Shown here: positions 1-6,973 of the stretch, one piece after another | Layout: every line of letters starts with the position of its first letter | Position numbering within the stretch: position 1 is the stretch's first letter | Assembly (NCBI GenBank): GCA_947588825.1 | Contig: CANPZU010000027.1 | Location: forward strand, 1-33,458 | Length of the DNA stretch: 33,458 nucleotides | Direction of reading: 5' to 3' | DNA from: an uncultured Clostridia bacterium | GTDB lineage: Bacteria > Bacillota > Clostridia > Oscillospirales > CAG-272 | Program-made: the position numbers and the translations under genes | Notes under the pieces: model-generated | The model's database searches: none | Told to the model about the DNA's origin: nothing | Seen by the model: the letters and a program-made list of their open reading frames with translations, nothing else

Positions 1-312
1 CTGGACGACCTTTCTTTTCTCAACGAGGTGGACAACCACTACGAACGCTCCGAGCTGACCGAGGCTTCTCTGAGTGCCAGGGCTTTCAGCCAGCCGGAAA
101 CCGTGGAGGAAATCGCTATGCAGCATTTTCGGAATGAGCAGCTACATAGAGCAATCGCACAGCTTCCCGAAAAGCAGCGTACCCGACTGATCCTTTACTA
201 CTTTGGAGAGCTGACCTATGAGCAGATTGCAGAAATGGAGGGATGTAAATATCAGACGGTGCAAGAGTCCATCTATGCCGCTCTGAAAAAATTGAAAAAA
301 ATTTTGAGTTAG
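1..312 (+). CDS. Sigma-70-like RNA polymerase sigma factor of the integrated element (5' end outside window)
   Basis: The reading frame is open from the first base, so the gene starts upstream; 103 codons are visible. The C-terminal half reads as a sigma region 4 helix-turn-helix: 'AIAQLPEKQRTRLILYYFGELTYEQIAEMEGC' in outline, that is, an LPEKQR entry, a YEQIAE first helix and a recognition helix ending in YAALKKLKK. Small sigma-like proteins of this kind are common just upstream of the excisionase and integrase in Firmicutes integrative elements, and that is the context here. A strong hairpin follows the stop. The N-terminal part and any region 2 domain cannot be judged. Its target promoters are unknown; a role in element gene expression is inference. 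Confidence 0.8.
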   Translation: MDDLSFLNEVDNHYERSELTEASLSARAFSQPETVEEIAMQHFRNEQLHRAIAQLPEKQRTRLILYYFGELTYEQIAEMEGCKYQTVQESIYAALKKLKKILS

Positions 313-337
313 ACCCTGTGTTTTGACCTTTGAGTTA

Positions 338-377
338 GGAAACAGGTGGAGAGGCCGAAAACTCTCCACCTGTTTTC
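338..377 (+). terminator. Strong hairpin after the sigma-like gene
   Basis: A perfect 14-bp inverted repeat (340-353 with 362-375, 8-base loop, pairing slightly extendable) begins 25 bases after the sigma-gene stop. A short T stretch ends the right arm and an A stretch begins the left, so it could terminate in either direction. It lacks a long downstream U tract, so an mRNA-stability role is possible. Confidence 0.65.
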
Positions 378-944
378 CGTTATGTGCGGGGAATGGGTTG
401 GCTCCTTGAAAACAGAATACCCATTCATCAAGCACATTCCCATTGCTATTGTGATGAGCATAAGCCACATTAGCGGCTGCGCCACGATCTGCCGAAAAGA
501 GGACAACGGGGTTTCATCTATCCATTTTGCCCTACGTCTTTCTTTCGGCAGGGAGCGAGAAACAGCCGGCTATAAGCACCGGGCGGCTCCCGGCGCGGCG
601 ATGACAGGCAATGGGGACAATGATACTCCCGTCCAGCCACAGTCCGAGCGTGATAAGCGGTTTTCGGCGCGAAGCCGTCGCAGGCAATGGGGGCGGTCGC
701 ATGAGAACCATGTGAGGGTGAGATTCCCGTGGAGCTGGCAGCCGCCAGCCGTTTGATGACTTCCCAATAGCAGGCCGGGGTGTCGAGGACAAATAGACTT
801 GCTTTGTCATAAGGTCAAACGGCAGGACGGGCCTATTGAAATCAGAGGGTGGTTTTATATCTTCCCGACCTTCATTCTGTTCAGCCGCTTGACCTCCTAC
901 ATAGGCGGAACCATCGCCTAATCCAACAAAGGAGGTCTATCATT
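378..944. other. Gene-free GC-rich stretch of the element
   Basis: No frame here has a convincing start, ribosome site and protein-like composition; the open frames are arginine/proline-rich and overlap on both strands. It contains a repeated GCAGGCAATGGGG-like block (near 604 and 679), a small CTGG/CCAG hairpin near 733-746, and G-runs. Such spacers in conjugative elements can hold an origin of transfer or regulatory RNA; neither can be shown here. An AAAGGAGG ribosome site for the next gene lies at 929-936. Confidence 0.5.
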
Positions 945-1481
945 ATGGACAGAACATATTTAAGGGGCGATTTATATTACGCGAATCTCGGTCGCGGGAT
1001 CGGCTCCGAGCAGGAGGGCTATCGCCCTGTCGTTATCATTCAGAACAATATCGGAAACCGGCACAGCCCCACGGTTATCATTGCCGCCATTTCCAGCAAG
1101 GTGGGTATCAAGCCCAAGCTGCCGACACACTACTTTATTAACGCGGAGGACGGTCTGGAGCTTCCGTCGATCATCCTGCTGGAGCAGCTCCGCACCGTGG
1201 ACAAGCGCCGGCTGGACAAGTACATCGGCCATCTGCGGAAAGAGCATATCGACGGCATGAACCATGCGCTTGCCGTCAGCATTGATCTCATTCAAACTGC
1301 ACCACCGGCCCTGGTCATGTGCCTTTGCAGCGTCTGTGCGGAGAACTTCCGTAACACAGGCGCTTATCTTTTGCGCCGGGTCGATCCGGCCCAGGACGCC
1401 AAGGACACCTGCACCTACTGCAACCAGCGTAAGGGATTTGATTATGAGATAAAAAGGAGGAATCAGGAGGGCATGAAATGA
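945..1481 (+). CDS. MazF/PemK-like protein with C-terminal zinc-ribbon extension
   Basis: 178 residues. The start at 945 is chosen because AAAGGAGG sits 9 bases upstream; an open frame from 849 lacks such a site. Residues 1 to about 115 match the PemK/MazF endoribonuclease fold: RGDLYYANLG at the N-terminus, then EQEGYRPVVIIQN, then TVIIAAISSK, and LLEQLRTVDKRRL. The C-terminal 60 residues are not part of a normal ~110-aa MazF; they carry two CxxC pairs (CSVC and CTYC) typical of a small zinc ribbon. MazF enzymes are mRNA interferases normally paired with a MazE antitoxin, but no antitoxin gene is adjacent. The stop overlaps the excisionase start (ATGA), so the two are translationally coupled. 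Whether it is an active toxin or has become a regulator is unknown. Confidence 0.8.
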   Translation: MDRTYLRGDLYYANLGRGIGSEQEGYRPVVIIQNNIGNRHSPTVIIAAISSKVGIKPKLPTHYFINAEDGLELPSIILLEQLRTVDKRRLDKYIGHLRKEHIDGMNHALAVSIDLIQTAPPALVMCLCSVCAENFRNTGAYLLRRVDPAQDAKDTCTYCNQRKGFDYEIKRRNQEGMK

Positions 1482-1696
1482 AGCAGCAAGACGCCTACAA
1501 ACTGATGTTTCCCAATTATCCCGACGTGGTCAATGTAGAGCAGTTATGCGAAATGCTCGGCGGGATTAGTGTAAAAACGGGATACCGCCTTTTGAAAACA
1601 GGAGCGATCAAGAGCTTTGTAATTGCAAGGCGCTATCGGATTCCGAAAATCAATGTCATTGAATATTTGGAGGTGGGAGAAAAATCCGATGCGTGA
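1478..1696 (+). CDS. Excisionase-type helix-turn-helix protein
   Basis: 72 residues. It reads as an excisionase-family DNA-binding protein: VVNVEQLCEMLGGISVKTGYRLLKTGAIKS is a winged-helix/HTH of the MerR/Xis type, followed by ARRYRIPKINVIEYL, the wing and last helix. Start ATG overlaps the preceding stop (ATGA) and has AGGAGG at 1465-1470. It is directly upstream of the integrase, the normal place for a directionality factor that helps excise the element. Function is inferred from family and position. Confidence 0.85.
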   Translation: MKQQDAYKLMFPNYPDVVNVEQLCEMLGGISVKTGYRLLKTGAIKSFVIARRYRIPKINVIEYLEVGEKSDA

Positions 1697-1712
1697 AATC
1701 ATGTTCGCACAT

Positions 1713-1741
1713 TTGTCTCGTAAGCTCACCTATGGTATACT
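1713..1741 (+). promoter_or_regulatory. Candidate integrase promoter
   Basis: TTGTCT (1713-1718), a 17-base spacer and TATACT (1736-1741) with an upstream TG (extended -10, TGGTATACT). It is followed by the small palindrome ATCTG-7-CAGAT (about 1744-1760), a possible operator, and by AAAAGGAGG at 1782-1790. This would allow integrase expression independent of the xis operon. Confidence 0.6.
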
Positions 1742-1799
1742 GTATCTGTCAATGGCAGATGGATGAACACTGCACCAAGTTAAAAGGAGGTTTGCTATT

Positions 1800-3038
1800 A
1801 TGGTAGCAGGACATCTGCGAGAAAAAAGAGGATACTATCATATCGTCCTCAGTTACACAGACGAGTACGGCAATCGAAAGACGCCGTCCAAAAGTACCGG
1901 GCTTCCCGTCAAGGGAAACAAGAAACGCGCCGAGGCCATGCTTATGCAGGCGCGCAAAGAAATGGAGGAAGAATTAGAGCGGCGAATCGAGGAACGCGCT
2001 CACCCGGAGCAGATCGCGCCGGCAGACATTCCATTCACCAGGTTTCTTCTTGATTGGCTGGACATGATGCAATCGAGTGTGGAGGTCACAACGTATGCGT
2101 CCTACTCGTTTTGCATTAAGAACAAGATCGTTCCCTACTTTGACAAGCGCCATCCGGGGCTGCGGTTGCGGGAGGTAACGCCGAAACACATCCAAGACTA
2201 TTACACCTATGAGATGAAAGAAAACGGCGTATCTGCCAATACCGTGATCCACCGGCACGCCAACATCCGCAAGGCGCTCCAGTATGCCTTTAAGACGGGA
2301 CTGCTGGACAACAATCCCGCCGACCGCATCGAGCGTCCAAAGAAAGAGCGATTCGTCGGGGGCTTCTATAACGAGAAAGAGCTGGAGCGGCTGTTTGAAG
2401 TTGTGAGAGGCGATCCGATTGAACTGGGTGTCATCCTGGCCGCGTTCTATGGCCTGCGCCGAAGCGAGGCAATCGGGCTGAAATGGGACGCTATCGACTT
2501 TGAGCAAAAAACGCTGACCATTCGCCACACGGTAACGCAGGTCTGCGTGAATGGGAAAAGCACGATTATTGAAAAAGACAGGACCAAGACCAAATCCAGC
2601 TATCGGACGCTGCCGCTGGTGCCGCCTTTTGAGGAACTTCTGTATCGCCTGAAAGCCCAGCAGGAGACAAACCGAAAGCTGTGCGGCAGGATGTATAACA
2701 AGAAGTACCTCGGTTACATCTACGTCAACGAAATCGGAGAGCTGGTAAAGCCGGGATACATCACCCAGCATTTCCCGCTGGTATTGGAGAAGAACGGGCT
2801 GCGGAAAATCCGCTTTCACGATCTCCGGCATAGCTGCGCGAGTTTGCTTCATGCGAACGGTGTGAGCTTGAAAGACATTCAGGAATGGTTGGGACACAGC
2901 GACATTTCCACGACATCGAACATCTATACCCATCTGGATTTCAGCTCCAAGGTTGCGTCCGCCAATGCGATTATAGGTGTTTATCCTACTGCGTCACACC
3001 CGATGTCCCTCCAATGTCCCTCCAAAAATGGAGGGTAA
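1800..3038 (+). CDS. int: Tyrosine recombinase (element integrase)
   Basis: 412 residues, full length for ICE and phage integrases. Start at 1800 has AAAAGGAGG ten bases upstream. Order: an N-terminal arm-type DNA-binding region (residues 1-60, GYYHIVLSYTDEYGNRK), a SAM-like core-binding domain (75-180, with TYASYSFCIKNKIVPYF), and the catalytic domain (190-390). Catalytic residues are visible: R220 in YGLRRSE, a lysine in the TKTKSSYR beta-hairpin (263-265), H340 and R343 in HDLRH, H366 in GHSD and the nucleophile Y376 in NIYTH. It should catalyse integration and excision of the element at the adjacent tRNA-Leu. The last ~15 codons run into a block of repeated TGTCCCTCCA sequences, so part of the attachment region lies inside the coding end. 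Confidence 0.95.
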   Translation: MVAGHLREKRGYYHIVLSYTDEYGNRKTPSKSTGLPVKGNKKRAEAMLMQARKEMEEELERRIEERAHPEQIAPADIPFTRFLLDWLDMMQSSVEVTTYASYSFCIKNKIVPYFDKRHPGLRLREVTPKHIQDYYTYEMKENGVSANTVIHRHANIRKALQYAFKTGLLDNNPADRIERPKKERFVGGFYNEKELERLFEVVRGDPIELGVILAAFYGLRRSEAIGLKWDAIDFEQKTLTIRHTVTQVCVNGKSTIIEKDRTKTKSSYRTLPLVPPFEELLYRLKAQQETNRKLCGRMYNKKYLGYIYVNEIGELVKPGYITQHFPLVLEKNGLRKIRFHDLRHSCASLLHANGVSLKDIQEWLGHSDISTTSNIYTHLDFSSKVASANAIIGVYPTASHPMSLQCPSKNGG

Positions 3039-3065
3039 AGCGAGGAAAATGACCGTGTCCCTCCA
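3004..3065 (+). repeat. TGTCCCTCCA direct repeats, candidate integrase arm sites
   Basis: TGTCCCTCCA occurs at 3004-3013, 3015-3024 and 3056-3065. Its reverse complement occurs at 3289-3298, with a one-base variant at 3276-3285, inside the repeat next to tRNA-Leu and again in the second repeat unit. Short direct repeats flanking the core on both sides, in opposite orientation, are the expected layout of arm-type binding sites for a tyrosine integrase. Binding is inference. Confidence 0.6.
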
Positions 3066-3143
3066 ATTTACGAGGCCCGCGGCAGAAATAAAGAAAGGCC
3101 CGAAAACGCCTGAAAATCAAGCATTTTCGAGCCTGTTAGGGTC

Positions 3144-3230
3144 TGGTGCCGGTGGCGGGACTTGAACCCGCACGCCATCGCTGGCAATGGATTTTGAGTC
3201 CACCTCGTCTGCCAATTCCAACACACCGGC
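3144..3230 (-). tRNA. tRNA-Leu(CAA), attachment site of the element
   Basis: Read on the minus strand: acceptor GCCGGTG/CACCGGC, long class II variable arm, anticodon loop CTCAAAA giving anticodon CAA, T arm GCGGG-TTCAAGT-CCCGC, discriminator A and encoded CCA (3144-3146). The anticodon stem pairs GTGGA with TCCAT, one G-U. The 3' end faces the integrase gene. The 5' half (3191-3230) is repeated twice to the right, while the 3' half is not. This suggests that the element supplied the present 3' half on integration, with crossover near the anticodon loop. Confidence 0.93.
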
Positions 3231-3614
3231 ATTTCTATTTTCAAAGTCCGGCTCCCGATGTCCCGACCGAGAAATCGGAGGGACATCGTGGAGGGACATG
3301 AAAAGCAAGTTACATATTGAGTTGTCAAAGGTCCTTGTAAATCAAGGGTTTCCGGCACGGTGGCATGAAACGGCGTTGTAGATTTTGAGTCCACCTCGTC
3401 TGCCAATTCCAACACACCGGCATTTATATTTTCAAAGTCCCGCTCCCGATGTCCTATCCGAGAAATCGGAGGGACATCGTGGAGGGACATGAAAAGCAAG
3501 TTACATATTGAGTTGTCAAAGACCCTTGATAAATCAAGGCTTTCCGGCACGGTGGCATGAAACGGCGTTGTAGATTTTGAGTCCACCTCGTCTGCCAATT
3601 CCAACACACCGGCG
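3191..3614 (-). repeat. Direct repeat array carrying tRNA-Leu 5' halves
   Basis: Three copies of the first ~40 bases of tRNA-Leu occur at 3191-3230 (in the intact gene), 3382-3421 and 3574-3613, spaced 191 and 192 bases. The intervening ~150 bases (3231-3381 and 3422-3573) are near-identical copies, each with a hairpin built on CGATGTCC...GGACATCG with an inner CCGA-GAAA-TCGG, two TGTCCCTCC-type motifs and a CCTTG...CAAGG palindrome. In the truncated copies the anticodon stem would pair perfectly (GTGGA/TCTAC) but the T arm is lost after GTGCCGG. They look like scars or extra att sites from earlier integrations. Confidence 0.85.
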
Positions 3615-3629
3615 TTTTTGTGTGTTTTG

Positions 3630-3658
3630 ATTATAACACATACTACAAATAAAATCAA
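3630..3658 (-). promoter_or_regulatory. Promoter of tRNA-Leu
   Basis: On the minus strand TTGATT (3653-3658), a 17-base spacer and a perfect TATAAT (3630-3635). A transcript from here must cross both truncated tRNA halves (about 390 bases) before reaching the intact tRNA-Leu. Confidence 0.75.
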
Positions 3659-3686
3659 TAGTTTTTACACTTTTAATTTGAAATTA

Positions 3687-3715
3687 TTGACTTACGCATA
3701 AAAATATGATAAAAT
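3687..3715 (+). promoter_or_regulatory. Promoter of tRNA-Arg
   Basis: TTGACT (3687-3692), 17-base spacer, TAAAAT (3710-3715), ending 11 bases before the mature tRNA 5' end. It is back to back with the tRNA-Leu promoter. Confidence 0.75.
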
Positions 3716-3725
3716 ATATGTATAC

Positions 3726-3802
3726 CTGCCCGTGGCACAGCTGGATAGCGCGTCAGACTCCGACTCTGAAGGTCAGCGGTTCGAATCCGCTCGGGCAGGC
3801 CA
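3726..3802 (+). tRNA. tRNA-Arg(CCG)
   Basis: Acceptor CTGCCCG pairs with CGGGCAG; anticodon stem TCAGA/TCTGA encloses the loop CTCCGAC, anticodon CCG; T arm AGCGG-TTCGAAT-CCGCT; discriminator G followed by encoded CCA (3800-3802). Reads the CGG arginine codon. Confidence 0.95.
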
Positions 3803-3848
3803 TAAAAACACAATTGCCTTACGGCATCAGTAAAGAAAGGAAAAAACA

Positions 3849-4349
3849 ATGAAAAAAATCTTACTTATCGCCATTACGCTTTTGATTTTAATCGGCACAG
3901 TAGGCTGTGCAAGCAGCGCAGTTGACGGAGAGGAAAAGGTTTTCTCCTCCGACGGCATCAAAATCACTCTTACCGACGCTTTCAAGAAAACATCGATTGA
4001 AAACTACACGGTATGCTATGATTCAAAGGACGTGGCTGTCTTTGTCCTTCAGGAAAAGTTCGATCTGCTCGAGGGTCTCAGCGATTACTCAATCGATGAT
4101 TACGGCCAGGCTTCAATCACCGTAAACACGGCCGCCGAGGGCGCCACTCTTAAGAAAACCGACGGGCTTACATACTATGATTACACCTACGAAAATACCG
4201 AAAAGAACATAACATACTATTATTTCACCGTTCTTTATAAGGCAAGCGATTCCTTTTGGATGGTGCAGTTTGCAACTCCCGAGGAAAACAAAGACGACTT
4301 CACACCCAAGTTTATCGAATGGGCAAAGAGCGTTGAATTCACCGACTGA
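3849..4349 (+). CDS. Small secreted lipoprotein of unknown function
   Basis: 166 residues. The N-terminus is a type II signal peptide (MKK, hydrophobic LLIAITLLILIG, lipobox TVGC), so the mature protein is anchored to the outer face of the membrane from Cys20. The rest is an alternating hydrophilic beta-type sequence ending in PKFIEWAKSVEFTD, the shape of small PsbP/DUF-type lipoproteins common in Clostridia; I do not recognise a catalytic motif. AAAGGA lies upstream of the ATG. It stands alone after tRNA-Arg, possibly read through from that promoter, and ends at a strong terminator. Confidence 0.8.
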   Translation: MKKILLIAITLLILIGTVGCASSAVDGEEKVFSSDGIKITLTDAFKKTSIENYTVCYDSKDVAVFVLQEKFDLLEGLSDYSIDDYGQASITVNTAAEGATLKKTDGLTYYDYTYENTEKNITYYYFTVLYKASDSFWMVQFATPEENKDDFTPKFIEWAKSVEFTD

Positions 4350-4358
4350 CAGAACGTT

Positions 4359-4404
4359 AAAGCTCGACGCGTACGTCTCATTGAAGGCGAACGCGTCGAG
4401 CTTT
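4359..4404. terminator. Bidirectional terminator between convergent lipoprotein genes
   Basis: A perfect 14-bp stem (4359-4372 with 4391-4404, core AGCTCGACGCGT) ends in a T run on the plus strand and begins with an A run, so it can terminate both the plus-strand lipoprotein and the minus-strand lipoprotein ending at 4413. Confidence 0.85.
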
Positions 4405-4412
4405 TTCATTTT

Positions 4413-5459
4413 TCAATCGATCATTGTAACATACTCAAGAAGCTTGTCCTTTACCATTTCCTCTTCAAAAAACAGTATCAGGTTGTCTTTGCCCATGATG
4501 CTTTCAAACGCGCTCTGCGTCGATATTCCATAATAATACAAATATTGCGGGGCGTTCGCTTCGTAATGCTCCTTGAGCATTGCTTCATACTCGCCCTGCG
4601 TAAGCACGAGTCCAAGGTCATTAAAAAGAAACTCGACGATCATCGTGTCCTTGTTCAGCTTCTCATCGGGAGTACCTTCAACACTGACCGCGTCAAGCAA
4701 GCCCTCGTAGGTGTGATATCTCTTGAAATAACTTTCAGAATCGTTTAAAAAATCCTCGACCGACGTGTAGGTCGTGTTTTTTTTGAGAAGTTCGACTGTC
4801 AGCTCTTTTTCGAGAATGTAAGAAACGGAAACGATTTCAATTTCAAAATCGACCGGAAGCGACTCAAGCTCCGGCGTGCCGTAATCATCGGGAAAGGTAA
4901 CGTTTATTGTAAATTTATCGCCTTTTTTATGTCCGATAAGCTGCTCTTCAAAGCCCGGATTGTTCAGCTCGGGATGATCCTTGCTTTCATATGCGCCGAT
5001 AAGCTGTCCCGAACCTATGGTGACCGCCAATCCGCTCTCACTATCGGCGTTTGTCATGCCAGCGAGCGCTTCATCAGACAGTGTCAGCGATTTATCGTGA
5101 GGGGTCCCAGTATAAAACACCTCGACGACGTCCCTGTTTTGGGCGACGGTCTCGGGGTCTTCATAAGGCATCACCGTACCGTAAACGCTCAGAAAGTTCT
5201 GAACATCCTCCTCTACCGCTTTATCAATAAAACTTTGGCTGAGAAGCAGATCCTCGTACCTTACGCCCACCTTTACGTAACTTGCAAGATCATACTCGTA
5301 AAGTGATGAATGCAAAACCGTCTCCGGCGGAATCACCTGCTCTTCTTCCTTATCGATAGTGGTCGTCTCGGACGATTTTTTATCGCTTTGCTTTTTGCAG
5401 GATGACAGCAATCCCAAGCACAGTATCATTGCAAGCAAAGTTGACAGTATTCTTTTCAT
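4413..5459 (-). CDS. Trigger-factor-like/FKBP-domain lipoprotein (putative peptidyl-prolyl isomerase)
   Basis: 348 residues. Signal peptide with lipobox LSSC (Cys20), so surface-anchored; a Ser/Lys/Glu-rich linker follows. Residues about 105-215 resemble the FKBP domain of trigger factor: DVVEVFYTGT at the first strand, GSGQLIGAYE, GFEEQLIGHKKGDKFTINV (the flap that leads into the isomerase pocket) and TFPDDYGTPELESLPVDFEI. The C-terminal ~120 residues are helical, like the trigger-factor chaperone arm. The family acts in folding of proteins; here it would work outside the membrane on secreted proteins, like PrsA. Isomerase activity is not certain. ATG start has GGAGAA upstream. Confidence 0.75.
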   Translation of the reverse strand: MKRILSTLLAMILCLGLLSSCKKQSDKKSSETTTIDKEEEQVIPPETVLHSSLYEYDLASYVKVGVRYEDLLLSQSFIDKAVEEDVQNFLSVYGTVMPYEDPETVAQNRDVVEVFYTGTPHDKSLTLSDEALAGMTNADSESGLAVTIGSGQLIGAYESKDHPELNNPGFEEQLIGHKKGDKFTINVTFPDDYGTPELESLPVDFEIEIVSVSYILEKELTVELLKKNTTYTSVEDFLNDSESYFKRYHTYEGLLDAVSVEGTPDEKLNKDTMIVEFLFNDLGLVLTQGEYEAMLKEHYEANAPQYLYYYGISTQSAFESIMGKDNLILFFEEEMVKDKLLEYVTMID

Positions 5460-5562
5460 GGTTTTCTCCGTAATTATTAATATTGCAAAAGGCCGGGTTA
5501 TTGCCGATAAGCCAAATCCAAAAAGCGCATCGCGTCAAAAAGCTCACGGCACGCTCACACAA

Positions 5563-6696
5563 CTATACCGCCGCCTTGTCTTCCCTCTCTTCTTCCTCTT
5601 CCTGCTCTTTATCAAAGTCTTCGAGAAGCACATCCTCTAAAGAGTTTAAAACCTGTTTTTGGGTAAGGATAGCGTCCGCCGTTTCGTCAAGCTCCTTTTC
5701 ACTTATAGAAAGCAGTTCAAGAAATTCGTCAAAGGGGATGATCTCTATTCTGTTTTGATTTTTATTAAATCTTCTGACCGTTTCGTACCTATAGCAGCGT
5801 CTTAGCGTCTTGTTAGGTCCGTATTCCCTTTTATGAACAAAGCAGTTTGCCTCCTTCAACCTTGTGACATAGCGTCCGCCCGCGTTGACAATCAGCTGCA
5901 CGAGAACGAGCATTTGTCTGAAATGCTTTTCCTCATAATGAGTGGAAAGACATATCGTTTTCCCCGCCAAGACGTTTGAAATGTTGCCCGTGGGGGTCGC
6001 GTTTTTAACAAGTGCTTCAAACACCTTATAGTTGCTCGAATTTTTTCTGAGTCTGTTTGACATACCGTAATTTGCTTGTATATCCTTATGCGGTCTTTCG
6101 GGCGGATATTGCCATTTGAACTCATAATCGCTGACAATTCCTATACATTGCTTGTACTCGTTTACAAGCTCGGCAGGCGTTTTCCCTGTAGAACTGCATA
6201 TCTCCCTGAGCAGCTCCATCGTCATTAGAGAATCGTCGTCGCTTTTGTGAACATCCTGATTTTCCTCTATACCGTATTCAAGACAGCTTCCGAGCAGAGA
6301 CGGCTGATTTTTAATATCTTTCATGCCCATTAGAATCTGTTGAACATCGTAAAAGACATAATCGATCCCCGGAAGATCGTATCTCATGCATTCGTAATTT
6401 AAATATCTCGCGTCATTTGAAGCGGAAAATCCAAATACCATGGAGTCTTCATCCTCAAGAAGCTCGGTTATCTCACAGTAATAATCGGGGAACATCGGTG
6501 AGTGCTTGAATGTTTTCTTGTCGTAAGCGAGCACAATCTCAGGTCCAAGATTGAATTTTGAAGCCGGATTTATTACAAGATCGTATTTTTCAATTACGTT
6601 AAAAGAAGTATCGGTAACAACATATCCGAAGCTGCATATCTTACCTTTTCCCTGAAAACAGTTTGCACACTCTATATCGAAAAATATGTATTTCAT
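5563..6696 (-). CDS. DnaQ-like 3'-5' exonuclease with BRCT-like C-terminal domain
   Basis: 377 residues. Residues 1-165 form a DEDDh exonuclease: D7 and E9 in FFDIEC, D95 in SASNDARYL, and H150 with D155 in HKSDDDSLMT. A stretch around 245-300 (LAGKTICLSTHYEEKHFRQM then IVNAGGRYV) has the pattern of a BRCT domain, as in other Firmicutes DEDDh-BRCT proteins and the tail of DNA ligase. The last 30 residues are strongly acidic (EQEEEEEREDK). Likely a DNA repair or RNA/DNA trimming nuclease; the substrate is not known. GAAAGG precedes the ATG. A monocistronic gene judging from spacing; 6697-6973 is AT-rich and gene-free. Confidence 0.8.
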   Translation of the reverse strand: MKYIFFDIECANCFQGKGKICSFGYVVTDTSFNVIEKYDLVINPASKFNLGPEIVLAYDKKTFKHSPMFPDYYCEITELLEDEDSMVFGFSASNDARYLNYECMRYDLPGIDYVFYDVQQILMGMKDIKNQPSLLGSCLEYGIEENQDVHKSDDDSLMTMELLREICSSTGKTPAELVNEYKQCIGIVSDYEFKWQYPPERPHKDIQANYGMSNRLRKNSSNYKVFEALVKNATPTGNISNVLAGKTICLSTHYEEKHFRQMLVLVQLIVNAGGRYVTRLKEANCFVHKREYGPNKTLRRCYRYETVRRFNKNQNRIEIIPFDEFLELLSISEKELDETADAILTQKQVLNSLEDVLLEDFDKEQEEEEEREDKAAV

Positions 6697-6911
6697 TTAA
6701 CTGCCTTTCAACTATGCGGTTTTAAATTTATCGGCGAGCATAATTGTAAACCGAATATATTTATACAAATTATACAAAAGCGAAACATATAGCTTAGCAC
6801 GGCAAAGTTACAAGATATTATAGCACACATTACTCGTTTTATTCAATAGTTTTAATAAAAATTAAAACATTGTTAAACAAATGCGATTTTAAAAAAAATT
6901 ATAAAAAGCTA

Positions 6912-6940
6912 TTTATTTTTTTCCCGATATGTTGTATAAT
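6912..6940 (+). promoter_or_regulatory. Candidate promoter of the aldolase gene
   Basis: Perfect -10 TATAAT (6935-6940) with a weak -35 TTTATT (6912-6917) at 17-base spacing, inside an AT-rich region. AAGGAG at 6961-6966 serves the ATG at 6974. Confidence 0.55.
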
Positions 6941-6973
6941 TAAAGTTAAAGAAAAGTGCAAAGGAGTTTATAA

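Noticed and set aside
346-810. Open frames on both strands of the GC-rich spacer
   Set aside because: No ribosome site, Arg/Pro/Ser-rich low-quality peptides, mutually overlapping.
1974-2933. 319-codon minus-strand frame inside the integrase gene
   Set aside because: Antisense shadow of a clear tyrosine recombinase.
3191-3614. CRISPR-like direct repeats
   Set aside because: The repeats are ~190 bp and tRNA-derived, without unique spacers of uniform length.
3068-3658. 196-codon minus-strand open frame
   Set aside because: It runs through tRNA-Leu and its repeats; the repeated peptide is the translation of tRNA sequence.
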